Assembly (NCBI RefSeq): GCF_001908185.1
Contig: NZ_LGHM01000111.1
Location: forward strand, 1 to 44,524
DNA length: 44,524 nucleotides
Source of the DNA: Bradyrhizobium sp. AS23.2
Lineage (GTDB): Bacteria > Pseudomonadota > Alphaproteobacteria > Rhizobiales > Xanthobacteraceae
Reading direction: 5' to 3'
Below the pieces are notes generated by a model that saw nothing but the letters and a program-made list of their open reading frames with translations, had not been told where the DNA came from and made no database searches. Of this stretch, positions 24,861 to 32,621 are shown piece by piece. The stretch's first letter is position 1; each line of letters opens with the position of its first letter. The position numbers were made by a program, and so were the translations under genes.

Positions 24861-25874
24861 CTACTGCTCCAGCGCTACGCAGGAATCGCGTGCGATCAGC
24901 GTTGGTGCGAATATCTGGCTGCGCGCGGCAGGGACCGTCTCGATCTCGCCGACGCGGTCGAGAAGATAGTCCACGGCGATGCGGCCCATCTCTTCGATGG
25001 GCTGGGCAATCGCCGTCAGCCGTGGTCGCAACGCCGTGCTCCAGGGAAAGTCGTCGATCGCCGCCAGCGAGATGTCCTGCGGACATCTGAAGCCGAGATC
25101 GCCGATCGCCTGCAGCGCGCCAAGGGCCATCACGTTGTTTGCAGCGACGATCGCCGTGGGACGGTTTCGACCCGACAACAGCGGCTGGGCCACCATATAG
25201 GCCGCCTCGCCGCGGAAGTCGGCGCGGAGGCATATCGCAGGATCAGGCTGAAGGCCGATGTCGTGCAAAGCCTCGCAAAACCCCTGATAGCGTTCATCGC
25301 TGGTCGACAGGCCCGCTCGACCACCGATGAAGGCAATCCGACGATGGCCCAGCCGCAGGACATACTCGGTAATCATCCTGCCCGCGGCTCGATTGTCGAG
25401 GCCGATGAAGTCCCGATCGAGGCCTTCGATCCGCCGGTCGATGGTGATCAGCGGCGCGCCGATCTCGCGCGTGAGTTTTTCGCGGTAGGCCGTGCCCTGT
25501 CCGGACGGCGACAGAATCACGCCGGCAACGCGCTGGACGCGCAGGAGCTCGAGCAGCTCGAGCTCGCGCGCCTCATCCTCGTCGCTGTTGCAGATGATGA
25601 CGGCGTAGCCGGCGTCGTGCGCCGCCTTCTCGATCGCGCGCGTGAGCGTGCCGAAGAAGGGGTTTGTGATCTCCGAGACGATGAGACCGAACAGCTGGCT
25701 GCGTCCCATCCTGAGGCTGCGGGCAATTCCATTCGGCGCGTAACCGACTGCGTCGACCGCATCGAGAATCCGCCGAAGGGTTTTTTCACTGACAGTCCCG
25801 CTGCGATTGAGTGCGGCAGACACCGTGGCGATCGAAACTCCAGCCTGCCTAGCAACGTCACGTATGTTCGCCAT
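24861..25874 (-). CDS. LacI-family transcriptional regulator
   Basis: The 337-residue protein opens MANIRDVARQAGVSIATVSAALNRSGTVSEKTLRRI, shown here only as MANIRDVARQAGVSIATVSA for the helix-turn-helix. The hinge helix is at about 45-58 (APNGIARSLRM), and a periplasmic-binding-protein-like effector domain (FGLIVSEITNPFFG to the C-terminus) follows. The ATG at 25874 gives the usual N-terminus; ATG 25883 is also possible. It should bind the GAAACGTTTC palindromes at 20307 and 20395 and the related site at 25912, releasing them when a sugar binds. It lies between the two sugar operons, convergent to one and divergent from the other. Confidence 0.9.
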   Translation of the reverse strand: MANIRDVARQAGVSIATVSAALNRSGTVSEKTLRRILDAVDAVGYAPNGIARSLRMGRSQLFGLIVSEITNPFFGTLTRAIEKAAHDAGYAVIICNSDEDEARELELLELLRVQRVAGVILSPSGQGTAYREKLTREIGAPLITIDRRIEGLDRDFIGLDNRAAGRMITEYVLRLGHRRIAFIGGRAGLSTSDERYQGFCEALHDIGLQPDPAICLRADFRGEAAYMVAQPLLSGRNRPTAIVAANNVMALGALQAIGDLGFRCPQDISLAAIDDFPWSTALRPRLTAIAQPIEEMGRIAVDYLLDRVGEIETVPAARSQIFAPTLIARDSCVALEQ

Positions 25875-25911
25875 CGACGCCATCTTCAAGAGGGAACGAA
25901 GTCACGTCATC

Positions 25912-25929
25912 AATCTAAACGTTATCTTT
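25912..25929. promoter_or_regulatory. LacI-type operator O3 (degenerate)
   Basis: AATCTAAACGTTATCTTT matches 8 of 9 bases of the left half of O1 and keeps the AAACGTT centre. It lies in the 108-base gap between the divergent LacI gene and the hydrolase operon. It could serve autoregulation and control of the second operon. Confidence 0.5.
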
Positions 25930-25982
25930 GTCGAGAGGTAGTGATCTGTGATCCGATTGACGGCAATCGTTAAAGATATCCG

Positions 25983-26681
25983 ATGCCTCCGCCATTGATC
26001 CTGCTTCCTGGCCTCAAGAGCGACCATCGTGTCTGGCAGCCCCAGATAGACCGGCTTGGGCGTCGATGCGAAGTCATCGTCCCGGTCGCTGCTCTCGACT
26101 CCGGGAGTATTGCCGGAATGGCCGCGGCCGTGCTGGCCGCTGCGCCCGCACGATTTGCGCTCGCAGGATGTTCGATGGGCGGCTATGTCGCCTTGGAGGT
26201 CATGCGATTGGCGCCTGAACGCGTGGAGCGGCTGGTGCTCGTCTCGACGTCGGCGCGCCCGGAGAATCCTGCCACCACGCCGCTGCGCCATGCGGCACTC
26301 GCACTTGCGCGGCGCGATGGTGTCGGGGCGATGGCTGCGGCCGGATTGGATCGCGACTTCCATCATGCTCATCGATACGATCTCCGCCTTGCGGCTCTGA
26401 TGGTCGCAATGGCCGAGTCTGTGGGCCTCGACGCAATCACGCGGCAGGTCGATGCTGTCATCGCGCGGCCCGATGCCCGCCCTATGCTGGCGTCAATATC
26501 GTGCCCGACTGCCGTCATCGTGGGTGAACAGGATCAGGTTACGCCGCCGGATTGTTCGCTCGAGCTGGCTGCCGGTATCACCGGGAGCACGCTGTCTATG
26601 ATCCCCGACTGTGGTCACTGCGCACCGCTGGAGGCGCCCCGGCGCGTCACGGAAGTTCTGCAAATGTGGATGGATGAATGA
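25983..26681 (+). CDS. alpha/beta-fold hydrolase, possible sugar lactonase
   Basis: The 232-residue cytoplasmic hydrolase has the nucleophile elbow AGCSMGGYVALE (S64), acid D184 in VGEQDQVTPP and histidine H212 in DCGHCAPLEAP, a full catalytic triad. The N-terminal LILLPGLKSDHRVW supplies the oxyanion region. Family members cleave esters, lactones and C-C bonds. Beside a sugar-1-dehydrogenase-like reductase and a mutarotase, a lactone-opening role is plausible but inferred. Its stop overlaps the next start (ATGA at 26678-26681), indicating translational coupling. The gene begins the operon divergent from lacI. Confidence 0.85.
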   Translation: MPPPLILLPGLKSDHRVWQPQIDRLGRRCEVIVPVAALDSGSIAGMAAAVLAAAPARFALAGCSMGGYVALEVMRLAPERVERLVLVSTSARPENPATTPLRHAALALARRDGVGAMAAAGLDRDFHHAHRYDLRLAALMVAMAESVGLDAITRQVDAVIARPDARPMLASISCPTAVIVGEQDQVTPPDCSLELAAGITGSTLSMIPDCGHCAPLEAPRRVTEVLQMWMDE

Positions 26682-27712
26682 TGGGTTTCACAGACGAGAA
26701 GCCGTTGCCCACCCGCACGCTCGGGCGCACCGGATTGTCGGTCAGCTGTCTCGGTTTCGGTGCAGCGCCCATCGGTGACCTCTATCAGGTGCTGGATGAA
26801 GGCCGTGCCATCGACGCCGTCATTGCTGCGCACGACGTCGGCATGAATATCTTCGATGTCGCTCCGCTCTACGGGCATGGTCTGGCTGAACATCGTTGCG
26901 GCACGGCGCTTCGTGGCGTGCCGCGCGACGATTTCCTGCTGTCCACGAAAGTGGGGCGCTGGCTCAACCCTCTTGTGGAGCGCGGAACCGGCTCGGGCTA
27001 TGTCGGCGGTCTACCTCACGGTGCGATCATCGATTACTCGTATGATGGCGCGATGCGGTCAATCGAGCAGTCGATGCTTCGGCTCGGTGTCGGGCGCATC
27101 GATGTTTTGCTCATTCACGACGTCGACGCGTGGACACACGGCGAGGCTGCGGTCGAGACGCGGTTCGCAGAAGCAATGGAGGGGGCCTATCGTGCTCTTG
27201 CCCGCCTGCGCGCGGATGGCGTGGTCAAGGCGATCGGCGTCGGTGTCAACGACGTGGCGATGTGCGAGCGCTTCGCGAGTGCCGGCGACTTCGACGTCAT
27301 GCTCCTGGCCGGCCGTTACTCGTTGCTGGAACAGGGGGCGGCTCACACCTTCTTCCCCCTTGCGCAACGCAAGGGGATAGGTCTCCTTCTCGGCGGCGTG
27401 TTCAATTCCGGAATCCTGGCGACTGGCGCCAGGGAAGGCGCACGCTATAACTATTCCGCTGCAAGTGAAGCGGTCCTTGCGCGAGTGCGTCAGATCGAGG
27501 CCGTATGCAGTGCGCACGACGTTTCGCTTCCGGACGTTGCCTTGCAATTTGTGCTCGCACATCCGGCCGTGTCGAGTGTCGTGCTGGGCGCGGTTTCCCC
27601 GGCAGAGGTCCGGCAAAATGCGGCGCGATTGAGCAGGAGGGTCCCTAGCGGGCTCTGGGGCGATCTGAAGTCGGAACGGCTGCTTTCTCTTGAAGCGCCG
27701 ATTCCGACATGA
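26678..27712 (+). CDS. aldo/keto reductase, L-fucose / D-threo-aldose 1-dehydrogenase type
   Basis: The 344-residue TIM-barrel oxidoreductase has the AKR tetrad D60, Y65 (FDVAPLYGHG), K91 (STKVGR) and H147 (LLIHDVD). The opening LPTRTLGRTGLSVSCLGFGA and the PLYGHGLAEHRCGTAL segment are those of the group containing D-threo-aldose 1-dehydrogenase, L-galactose dehydrogenase and L-fucose dehydrogenase. These oxidise C1 of a 6-deoxy or L-sugar pyranose to its lactone with NAD(P). Start choice: ATG 26678 overlaps the hydrolase stop; ATG 26681 is a twin. It is followed after 42 bases by a FucU-type mutarotase, which strengthens the L-fucose-like assignment (inference). Confidence 0.86.
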   Translation: MMGFTDEKPLPTRTLGRTGLSVSCLGFGAAPIGDLYQVLDEGRAIDAVIAAHDVGMNIFDVAPLYGHGLAEHRCGTALRGVPRDDFLLSTKVGRWLNPLVERGTGSGYVGGLPHGAIIDYSYDGAMRSIEQSMLRLGVGRIDVLLIHDVDAWTHGEAAVETRFAEAMEGAYRALARLRADGVVKAIGVGVNDVAMCERFASAGDFDVMLLAGRYSLLEQGAAHTFFPLAQRKGIGLLLGGVFNSGILATGAREGARYNYSAASEAVLARVRQIEAVCSAHDVSLPDVALQFVLAHPAVSSVVLGAVSPAEVRQNAARLSRRVPSGLWGDLKSERLLSLEAPIPT

Positions 27713-27754
27713 TCAGTCTGGGATTCATTTCATTCACCGGAGGCGTCCCCTAAC

Positions 27755-28195
27755 ATGCTGAAATCAATTGACCCGATCCTGACGCCCGACCTGCTCTGGC
27801 TTTTGGCATCCATGGGCCACGGCGACGACCTCGTTTTTGTCGACGCCAATCACCCGGCCACCCGTATCGCACTGAGCACCTCATCGCAGCGCCTGATCCA
27901 GTTGCCGGGCATGAGCATGGAGACGGCCGTCCGCGCCATCATGTCGGTCTATCCGCTCGACGATTTCGATCCCGATCCGGTGCGCGTGATGATGCCGGTC
28001 GACGATCCCGACCGCGTGCCGGACGTGCAGCGCGAGGTGCTGGCGGAGATCGAGCGCGCCACCGGCCATCCCGTTCGTCCCGGCAAGCTCTCGCGGCCGG
28101 ACTTCTATCGCGCGGCGGCGGCGGGCTTTGGTGTCGTGCAGGTTGGCGACAACAGGGCCTATGGATGCTTCCTGATCCGCAAGGGCGTGATCTAA
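27755..28195 (+). CDS. fucU: RbsD/FucU-family sugar mutarotase, FucU-like
   Basis: The 146 residues match the RbsD/FucU family, which interconverts the anomers of unphosphorylated sugars. Segment MGHGDDLVFVDANHPA follows the FucU version of the N-terminal motif. The C-terminal AYGCFLIRKGVI corresponds to the YGN...LRKGV ending of FucU rather than RbsD. FucU supplies the proper anomer of L-fucose, which here would feed the neighbouring sugar 1-dehydrogenase. GGAGG stands 13-17 bases ahead of ATG 27755. Its TAA stop is the first part of a long inverted repeat that also contains the stop of the convergent gene. The exact sugar remains unproven. Confidence 0.87.
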   Translation: MLKSIDPILTPDLLWLLASMGHGDDLVFVDANHPATRIALSTSSQRLIQLPGMSMETAVRAIMSVYPLDDFDPDPVRVMMPVDDPDRVPDVQREVLAEIERATGHPVRPGKLSRPDFYRAAAAGFGVVQVGDNRAYGCFLIRKGVI

Positions 28196-28258
28196 AGCGC
28201 GATGAAATTAGGTTCAGTCGGCTGTGCGTCGATTCAACCAAAACTCATCGCGCTTTAG
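28192..28258. repeat. inverted repeat spanning two convergent stop codons
   Basis: CTAAAGCGCGATGA (28192-28205) and its exact inverse TCATCGCGCTTTAG (28245-28258) enclose 39 bases that can extend the stem imperfectly. The TAA codons of fucU (28193-28195) and of the convergent Na/Pi gene (28255-28257) both lie inside the arms. It probably ends both transcripts. Confidence 0.8.
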
Positions 28259-29931
28259 CCGCGACCGATGAGATGGATCGCCGAACGCCAGGCGTGCTGC
28301 GACAGGGCCTCGACGTTGCGAATCGCCTCGACGCGAAGGAGGGCGGCGTCGGCGGTGAGGGTTCCATTGGCCACCGCGCCGAGCGTCGCGCTGCGGTGGG
28401 TGCGCAGCACTTCGCCGAGCTGTGCCGTACAACGCTCGAGCTCGGCGATGGCCTCGTCGGGTGGGTTCGCGCGCGGACCGGCCATGGCGTCGCCAGGCGC
28501 AAATCGCGGCGATCCATCGACGCCGGGCGGCGCCGCTACGCCGCGCGCAATCGCGGCCGCGCTTCGCATAATTTCTGCGCATAGTTCTCCGGCGCGGATG
28601 TCCTCCGGTCCGCCTGCCACCGAACCGAATTTGCTTCCTCCATTTGCGAGGTCTGTCAGTCGGGACGCGTGATCGAGTGCGTGCAGCGTGCTCGTGAGAC
28701 GCCGTTGCTCGTCGTCGGTGTCGGGTGGTCCGGCCACGTCCGACAGAAATATTTGCGCCTGGCGCACGGCATCGGCCGCTTCCTGCACGGAGACGGTGTC
28801 CTTTCCCAGGCGTATGGGTCCAGCGCGGCCGGTCAGTCGCGCCTCGACCGTGCCGCACACCGTCACCAGCACGCGCGCGATCGTCCGCCGCACCGCTTCC
28901 ACCGCCACGATCGGGGTCTCAAGCGCCGAAGGATCGAGACACCGCGTCAGCGGCGAGCTGCGCTCGGGCAGAATCCGTTCGACCAATCGCGTGAACGGGT
29001 TGATCAGCGGCAGCAGGACCGCGACGCCGAGGACGTTAAACGCCGTGTGGTACCCGGCCAGCAGCGTGACGCCGTCGATCGTGCCGGAGGCGCGCAGCAG
29101 CAAAGGCGTTACGACGGGAAAAGTCAGCAGCGCGATGAGCGCGGCGATCAGCTTGAAAAGGACGTAGGCGATCGCCAGCCGCTTTGCGGTGGCGCTCGCG
29201 CCGATCGCGGCGAGCGCAGAACTCGTTGCCGTTCCGATGTTCTGGCCGATGATCAACGCGCAGGCCTGGTCCAACCCGATCGCGCCTGCGAAATAGCCGG
29301 ACAAGGTCACCGCGATGGCGGCCGTCGACGATTGCATCAGCGCGGTCATGACCAATCCGATCACGACCAGCGCCAGCGCGCCGAGCAGGCCCGACCACCA
29401 TGACACTCCGGGACTCGCGAGGACCGCAGGCAGGTCCGCCGGGTGCAATCGCTCCGCCAGCCCACTCATGCCCTGCTGCAGGGTCGTCAGCCCGAACAGC
29501 ACAAGTCCGAAGCCTGCGAGCGCGGCACCGACCCCGGAAATTCGCCCTCGGCTGAGGAGCTTGGTCAACGCGCCGACGAAGATCATCGGCAGCGCCGCGG
29601 CCGTGAGCGAGACGCGAACGCCGATCAGCGCGACCAGCCAGCCGGTCCCCGTGGTGCCGATATTCGCGCCGAAGACGAGGCTCAACCCTTGCTGGAACGT
29701 CAGCAGGCCGGCGCTGACGAGACCGATCGTCGTCATCGTCGTCGCGCTGGAGGACTGCACCAGCAGCGTGACGATGGCACCCCAAAATGAGCCAAGCAGC
29801 GGCGTCGACGCCGCCTTGCCGAGCACCGCGCGCAGCGCGGAGCCGGCCAGCGTCTTCAGGCCCTCCGTCATCACGGTCATGCCGAGCAGGAAGAGACCTA
29901 CCCCGCCGAGCGTCGAGATCGCCGTGGACAT
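28255..29931 (-). CDS. Na/Pi cotransporter family protein (NptA/YjbB type) with PhoU-like domain
   Basis: The 558-residue protein has two inverted membrane repeats, each with the substrate-site signature QSSSAT / QSSTAA (about residues 59 and 200), as in NptA and mammalian type II Na/Pi transporters. They are preceded by GLFLLGMTVMTEGLK and GANIGTTGTGW / GQNIGTATSS. From about residue 345 a soluble helical PhoU-like region follows. Such proteins move phosphate with sodium, often outward. GGAAGGAG lies 6 bases before ATG 29931. The gene is convergent with the fucU operon; the stops share an inverted repeat. Confidence 0.88.
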   Translation of the reverse strand: MSTAISTLGGVGLFLLGMTVMTEGLKTLAGSALRAVLGKAASTPLLGSFWGAIVTLLVQSSSATTMTTIGLVSAGLLTFQQGLSLVFGANIGTTGTGWLVALIGVRVSLTAAALPMIFVGALTKLLSRGRISGVGAALAGFGLVLFGLTTLQQGMSGLAERLHPADLPAVLASPGVSWWSGLLGALALVVIGLVMTALMQSSTAAIAVTLSGYFAGAIGLDQACALIIGQNIGTATSSALAAIGASATAKRLAIAYVLFKLIAALIALLTFPVVTPLLLRASGTIDGVTLLAGYHTAFNVLGVAVLLPLINPFTRLVERILPERSSPLTRCLDPSALETPIVAVEAVRRTIARVLVTVCGTVEARLTGRAGPIRLGKDTVSVQEAADAVRQAQIFLSDVAGPPDTDDEQRRLTSTLHALDHASRLTDLANGGSKFGSVAGGPEDIRAGELCAEIMRSAAAIARGVAAPPGVDGSPRFAPGDAMAGPRANPPDEAIAELERCTAQLGEVLRTHRSATLGAVANGTLTADAALLRVEAIRNVEALSQHAWRSAIHLIGRG

Positions 29932-30110
29932 GCGCGCTCCTTCCGGCAGAGCACCACGAATAGCGAAGCAGACTGTACAGCAACAAAGGCCGGAATTCAG
30001 TCACTGCCTGATTGGCGCGTCGGTGCAAGTTGCGGGGCAGGATGGAGCAGAACCAGCGGCCCACTCGGATTTGAGTGGCCCTCCCGCATGCGACTGTCTA
30101 TCGTGCAGTC

Positions 30111-30470
30111 ATGTCACGAGTCCTGTGTCTATCTGTTGCTATCATTCTGTCGCTGCTGCCGGCCGTGGCGCCGGCGGCGTCAACTCAAAAGCGCCCCAAG
30201 CCGGTCTGGCATGGCTACGGCTTCCTACCGGGCTATCGTCAACCGCTGAGCAACAGCCAGCCGCTCTACGCCCAGAAAGACGCAATGCGGCGCCTCTCGC
30301 GCAACGACCGTCGCCATTGGTACATCGATCCGGTCCCGAAGTATTACGGCTGGGATGGCGAGTGGCACTATTTCGGCCGGCCCGGCTTCGGCGGCGGCCG
30401 CTACAACGGCGGCAGCTTCGGTCCGTGCTGGACGCGGACGCCGATCGGCGCGGTCTGGAACTGCGGGTGA
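30111..30470 (+). CDS. small exported hypothetical protein
   Basis: The 119-residue protein has a clean signal peptide (MSRVLCLSVAIILSLLPAVA, cut near APAA). The mature part is rich in aromatic residues, Gly and Arg, with GYGFLPGYRQP, WHYFGRPGFGGGRYNGG and two cysteines near the end (GPCWTRT, WNCG) that could form a disulfide. I do not recognise a characterised family; it has the look of small rhizobial periplasmic proteins. ATG 30111 is chosen for the signal peptide; the frame is open to 30075 with no support. A small hairpin (GGCCACTC around 30058-30080) lies upstream. Confidence 0.7.
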   Translation: MSRVLCLSVAIILSLLPAVAPAASTQKRPKPVWHGYGFLPGYRQPLSNSQPLYAQKDAMRRLSRNDRRHWYIDPVPKYYGWDGEWHYFGRPGFGGGRYNGGSFGPCWTRTPIGAVWNCG

Positions 30471-30489
30471 CCGGTCGAGCGCGCGGCGG

Positions 30490-30843
30490 CTAGGGGAAGG
30501 TGCGGACGACCTCGATCAAGCCGACGATCGCGGCATTGAAGGCATCGAGCTCGTCGGCCGGAATCCAGTACTCCAGATGTGAGCGCCCGCCGGCCTCCCG
30601 TACGTCGTACTTCGTGATGAAGTCGCGTTTGATTACAAAACGCGTCACGAAGCCGGAGCCGCTCGCCGGGACATTCCAGTCGCGCGCGATCTTGATGGCG
30701 TAGTCTTCGGTCAGCACTGGATAGAAGATCGGCTGGTCCGGCAGGCGCGGCGGAAACGCGCGCATGCCGGTTTGCTGGATCAGCTCCAGCTCCTTCGGAC
30801 CGACGGGGCGCCAGAGGGTGAGAGTGTCTTCGGTGGGGGACAT
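30490..30843 (-). CDS. hypothetical protein (often labelled ADP-ribosylation/crystallin J1)
   Basis: The 117-residue protein from ATG 30843 (MSPTEDTLTLWRPVGPKELE) contains FPPRLPDQPIFYPVLTEDYA, KIARDWNVPASGSGFVTRF and HLEYWIPADELDAFNAAIVG. This is a pattern I know from a widespread bacterial family annotated by old transfer as ADP-ribosylation/crystallin J1. No ADP-ribosylglycohydrolase acid motif is present, so that label should not be taken as function. The open frame continues upstream through a repeat region and is not coding there. It is convergent with the small exported protein, 19 bases apart. Confidence 0.75.
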   Translation of the reverse strand: MSPTEDTLTLWRPVGPKELELIQQTGMRAFPPRLPDQPIFYPVLTEDYAIKIARDWNVPASGSGFVTRFVIKRDFITKYDVREAGGRSHLEYWIPADELDAFNAAIVGLIEVVRTFP

Positions 30844-30973
30844 GGTTGTGATGACCGGCTCTTGAGGTCCCTGCATACACCAGCTGCGAGGGGCAAACCA
30901 CCTAGCAACTCGGCCGCGCGTCGCAGCGCGTCCGGGACGCGAGAGTGAGTGCGCTGTTGCCTCATACTCCGTC

Positions 30974-31045
30974 ATTGCGAGCGCAGCGAAGCAATCCAGA
31001 ATCTCACCGCGGTGACGGTCTGGATTGCTTCGCTGCGCTCGCAAT
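30974..31045. repeat. perfect 27-bp inverted repeat (dispersed palindrome)
   Basis: The arm starting ATTGCGAGCGCAGCGAAGC (30974-31000) is repeated exactly in inverse at 31019-31045 with an 18-base loop. The CGAGCGCAGCGAAGCAATCC core is a well-known dispersed palindrome of Bradyrhizobium genomes. Confidence 0.9.
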
Positions 31046-31077
31046 GGTGATGTGGAGAGAGCGCGCCGCATCCTGCG

Positions 31078-31203
31078 CTCGTGCCCCGGACGCAGCGCAG
31101 CGCCACTTCGGCGGTGCGCTGCAGAGCCGGGGCCCATGTTGCTGAGGAGGCTTTGGCTCCTGGGTCCCATATCTGCGCTTCGCTTGTCCGGGACACGAGA
31201 GTG
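31078..31203. repeat. second dispersed repeat in the same gap
   Basis: The block starts CGTGCCCCGGACGCAGCGCAG and ends TGTCCGGGACACGAGAGTG. The end phrase CCGGGAC(A/G)CGAGAGTGA also occurs at 30931-30949, on the other side of the 27-bp palindrome. The palindrome therefore appears to sit inside or between copies of this element. Together they fill the 383-base gap 30844-31226. Confidence 0.65.
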
Positions 31204-31226
31204 AACGGCGCAAGGACCTGTACCCC

Positions 31227-32546
31227 TTACGAGAAGAACGCGATCTTCTCGGCCTGGGTCATGCGGCGGATCGGCGCGAGCGGATCGTTGGCCGGCGCGC
31301 GAGGCTTTTGCAAAATGCCGCTGGCGAGGATGGTGGCGCCGAGCGAGGGCTCGGGGACGGGCGAGGGCATCGGAAGCGTCGTGGTCGGCGCCGCGGCGAA
31401 CGTTGTCGAGGCTGCCATGGCCAGGGCGGGTTGCTCCATCGCTTCGGCCGCGGCCTCCGCAATGGCGCCGGTGAGGCGCGCCAGCGAGTCCATCGCGATC
31501 GGCGCGTCTTCGGCGGGCTCTTCTGCGACCGCAGCAGCCATCGGCTCCGGCGCTGGGGCAGGCATCTCGAACGGCTCGATGATCTCGTCGAACTCCAGAT
31601 CGGGAGCGGCCATCTCCAGAGCAATGCGCTCGAGCACGGCTTCGTCCTCGGCTTCCGCGGCGGCATCGAGCAAGAATTCGTCCGCTATCTCTGCGAAGGC
31701 AGCGGGCTCAACCGCCGCCTCGTCGAACGTGGCGTTTTCAAAAGCGATCTGGCTTTCGGCAGCGATCTCCGGCTCTACGGCGGCGTCCATTGCCTGCTCG
31801 GCAATCGCGAATGCTTCGGCGGTGCCGGCCGTCTCAACGGCCGCTTCGGGCTCGGCAGCCTCTGCGACGTCCTGCGGCGTCTCCGTAAAAGCCACGGATG
31901 CTTCGCTCGCCATCGCGACAGGCGCGGCCTCGGCAGGCGGAGTCTCTGCGACAGGCGGCGTCGCTTGCCGCATCGGAGCAGGGGCGGGACGCGCTGCCTG
32001 CGGCGTTGCGTCGCCGTCGGTCTGTTCGACCCGGTCCTTGAGCAGATCGAATGCGGCCTTGAGCTCAGCGCGGGGGTCGATGATCGACACCTGCGCGCAG
32101 GCGGCCTCGATGGACGCGAGCTGCGAATCAATCATGTCGCAGATTCGCCCGTCGGCGCCGATCTCGCGCCAGCGCCAGGAGATCTCCTTGATGATGCGGA
32201 TGCCGCGCGGAATCGGCGCAAGGCTCGCCTCGATCGCCGCGGGATCGAACGCCGCGATCGCGATCGTCTCAGCCTCGCGGATGGCGCGGCGGATCTCGAC
32301 CAGCGCCTCGGGCAGGCGGTCCTCGACGACGGGTTGTCGCTGTGCCGCAAGGGTTTCTTCGATTTTTGCGACCGCTTCGAGCACCATGCGGGTATCCGCA
32401 TTGCGGTTGCGCTTGGCATATTCGCCGAGGAACCAGCGGCCGCGCGCGGTCTCCATGAAGGCTTCGCGGATCGCGTCGTAATCCTGCTCGTTCGGCTCGG
32501 CAGCGCGGGCAGACATGGGCGAGAGGGCGAATGCTTCGTTGGCCAT
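31227..32546 (-). CDS. Ala/Glu-rich hypothetical protein with helical N-terminal domain
   Basis: The 439-residue protein from ATG 32546 has an N-terminal domain of about 170 residues that looks folded and all-helical (YDAIREAFMETARGRWFLGE, VLEAVAKIEETL, IIKEISWRWREIGADGRICD, AELKAAFDLLKDRVEQ). A tail of about 230 residues follows, made almost only of Ala, Glu, Pro and Val with scattered hydrophobics, and it ends in a short conserved-looking piece (PLAPIRRMTQAEKIAFFS). No known domain is recognised. The tail is probably disordered. It is divergent from the MFS gene, 75 bases apart. A longer start at 32594 would reach into that promoter region. Confidence 0.75.
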   Translation of the reverse strand: MANEAFALSPMSARAAEPNEQDYDAIREAFMETARGRWFLGEYAKRNRNADTRMVLEAVAKIEETLAAQRQPVVEDRLPEALVEIRRAIREAETIAIAAFDPAAIEASLAPIPRGIRIIKEISWRWREIGADGRICDMIDSQLASIEAACAQVSIIDPRAELKAAFDLLKDRVEQTDGDATPQAARPAPAPMRQATPPVAETPPAEAAPVAMASEASVAFTETPQDVAEAAEPEAAVETAGTAEAFAIAEQAMDAAVEPEIAAESQIAFENATFDEAAVEPAAFAEIADEFLLDAAAEAEDEAVLERIALEMAAPDLEFDEIIEPFEMPAPAPEPMAAAVAEEPAEDAPIAMDSLARLTGAIAEAAAEAMEQPALAMAASTTFAAAPTTTLPMPSPVPEPSLGATILASGILQKPRAPANDPLAPIRRMTQAEKIAFFS

Positions 32547-32621
32547 GACAATCTCGTCGCGCAAATCGCTGCGCGTTACTGTAACGATCACCACGATATC
32601 GACCGAATCGCAATTGGTTTG

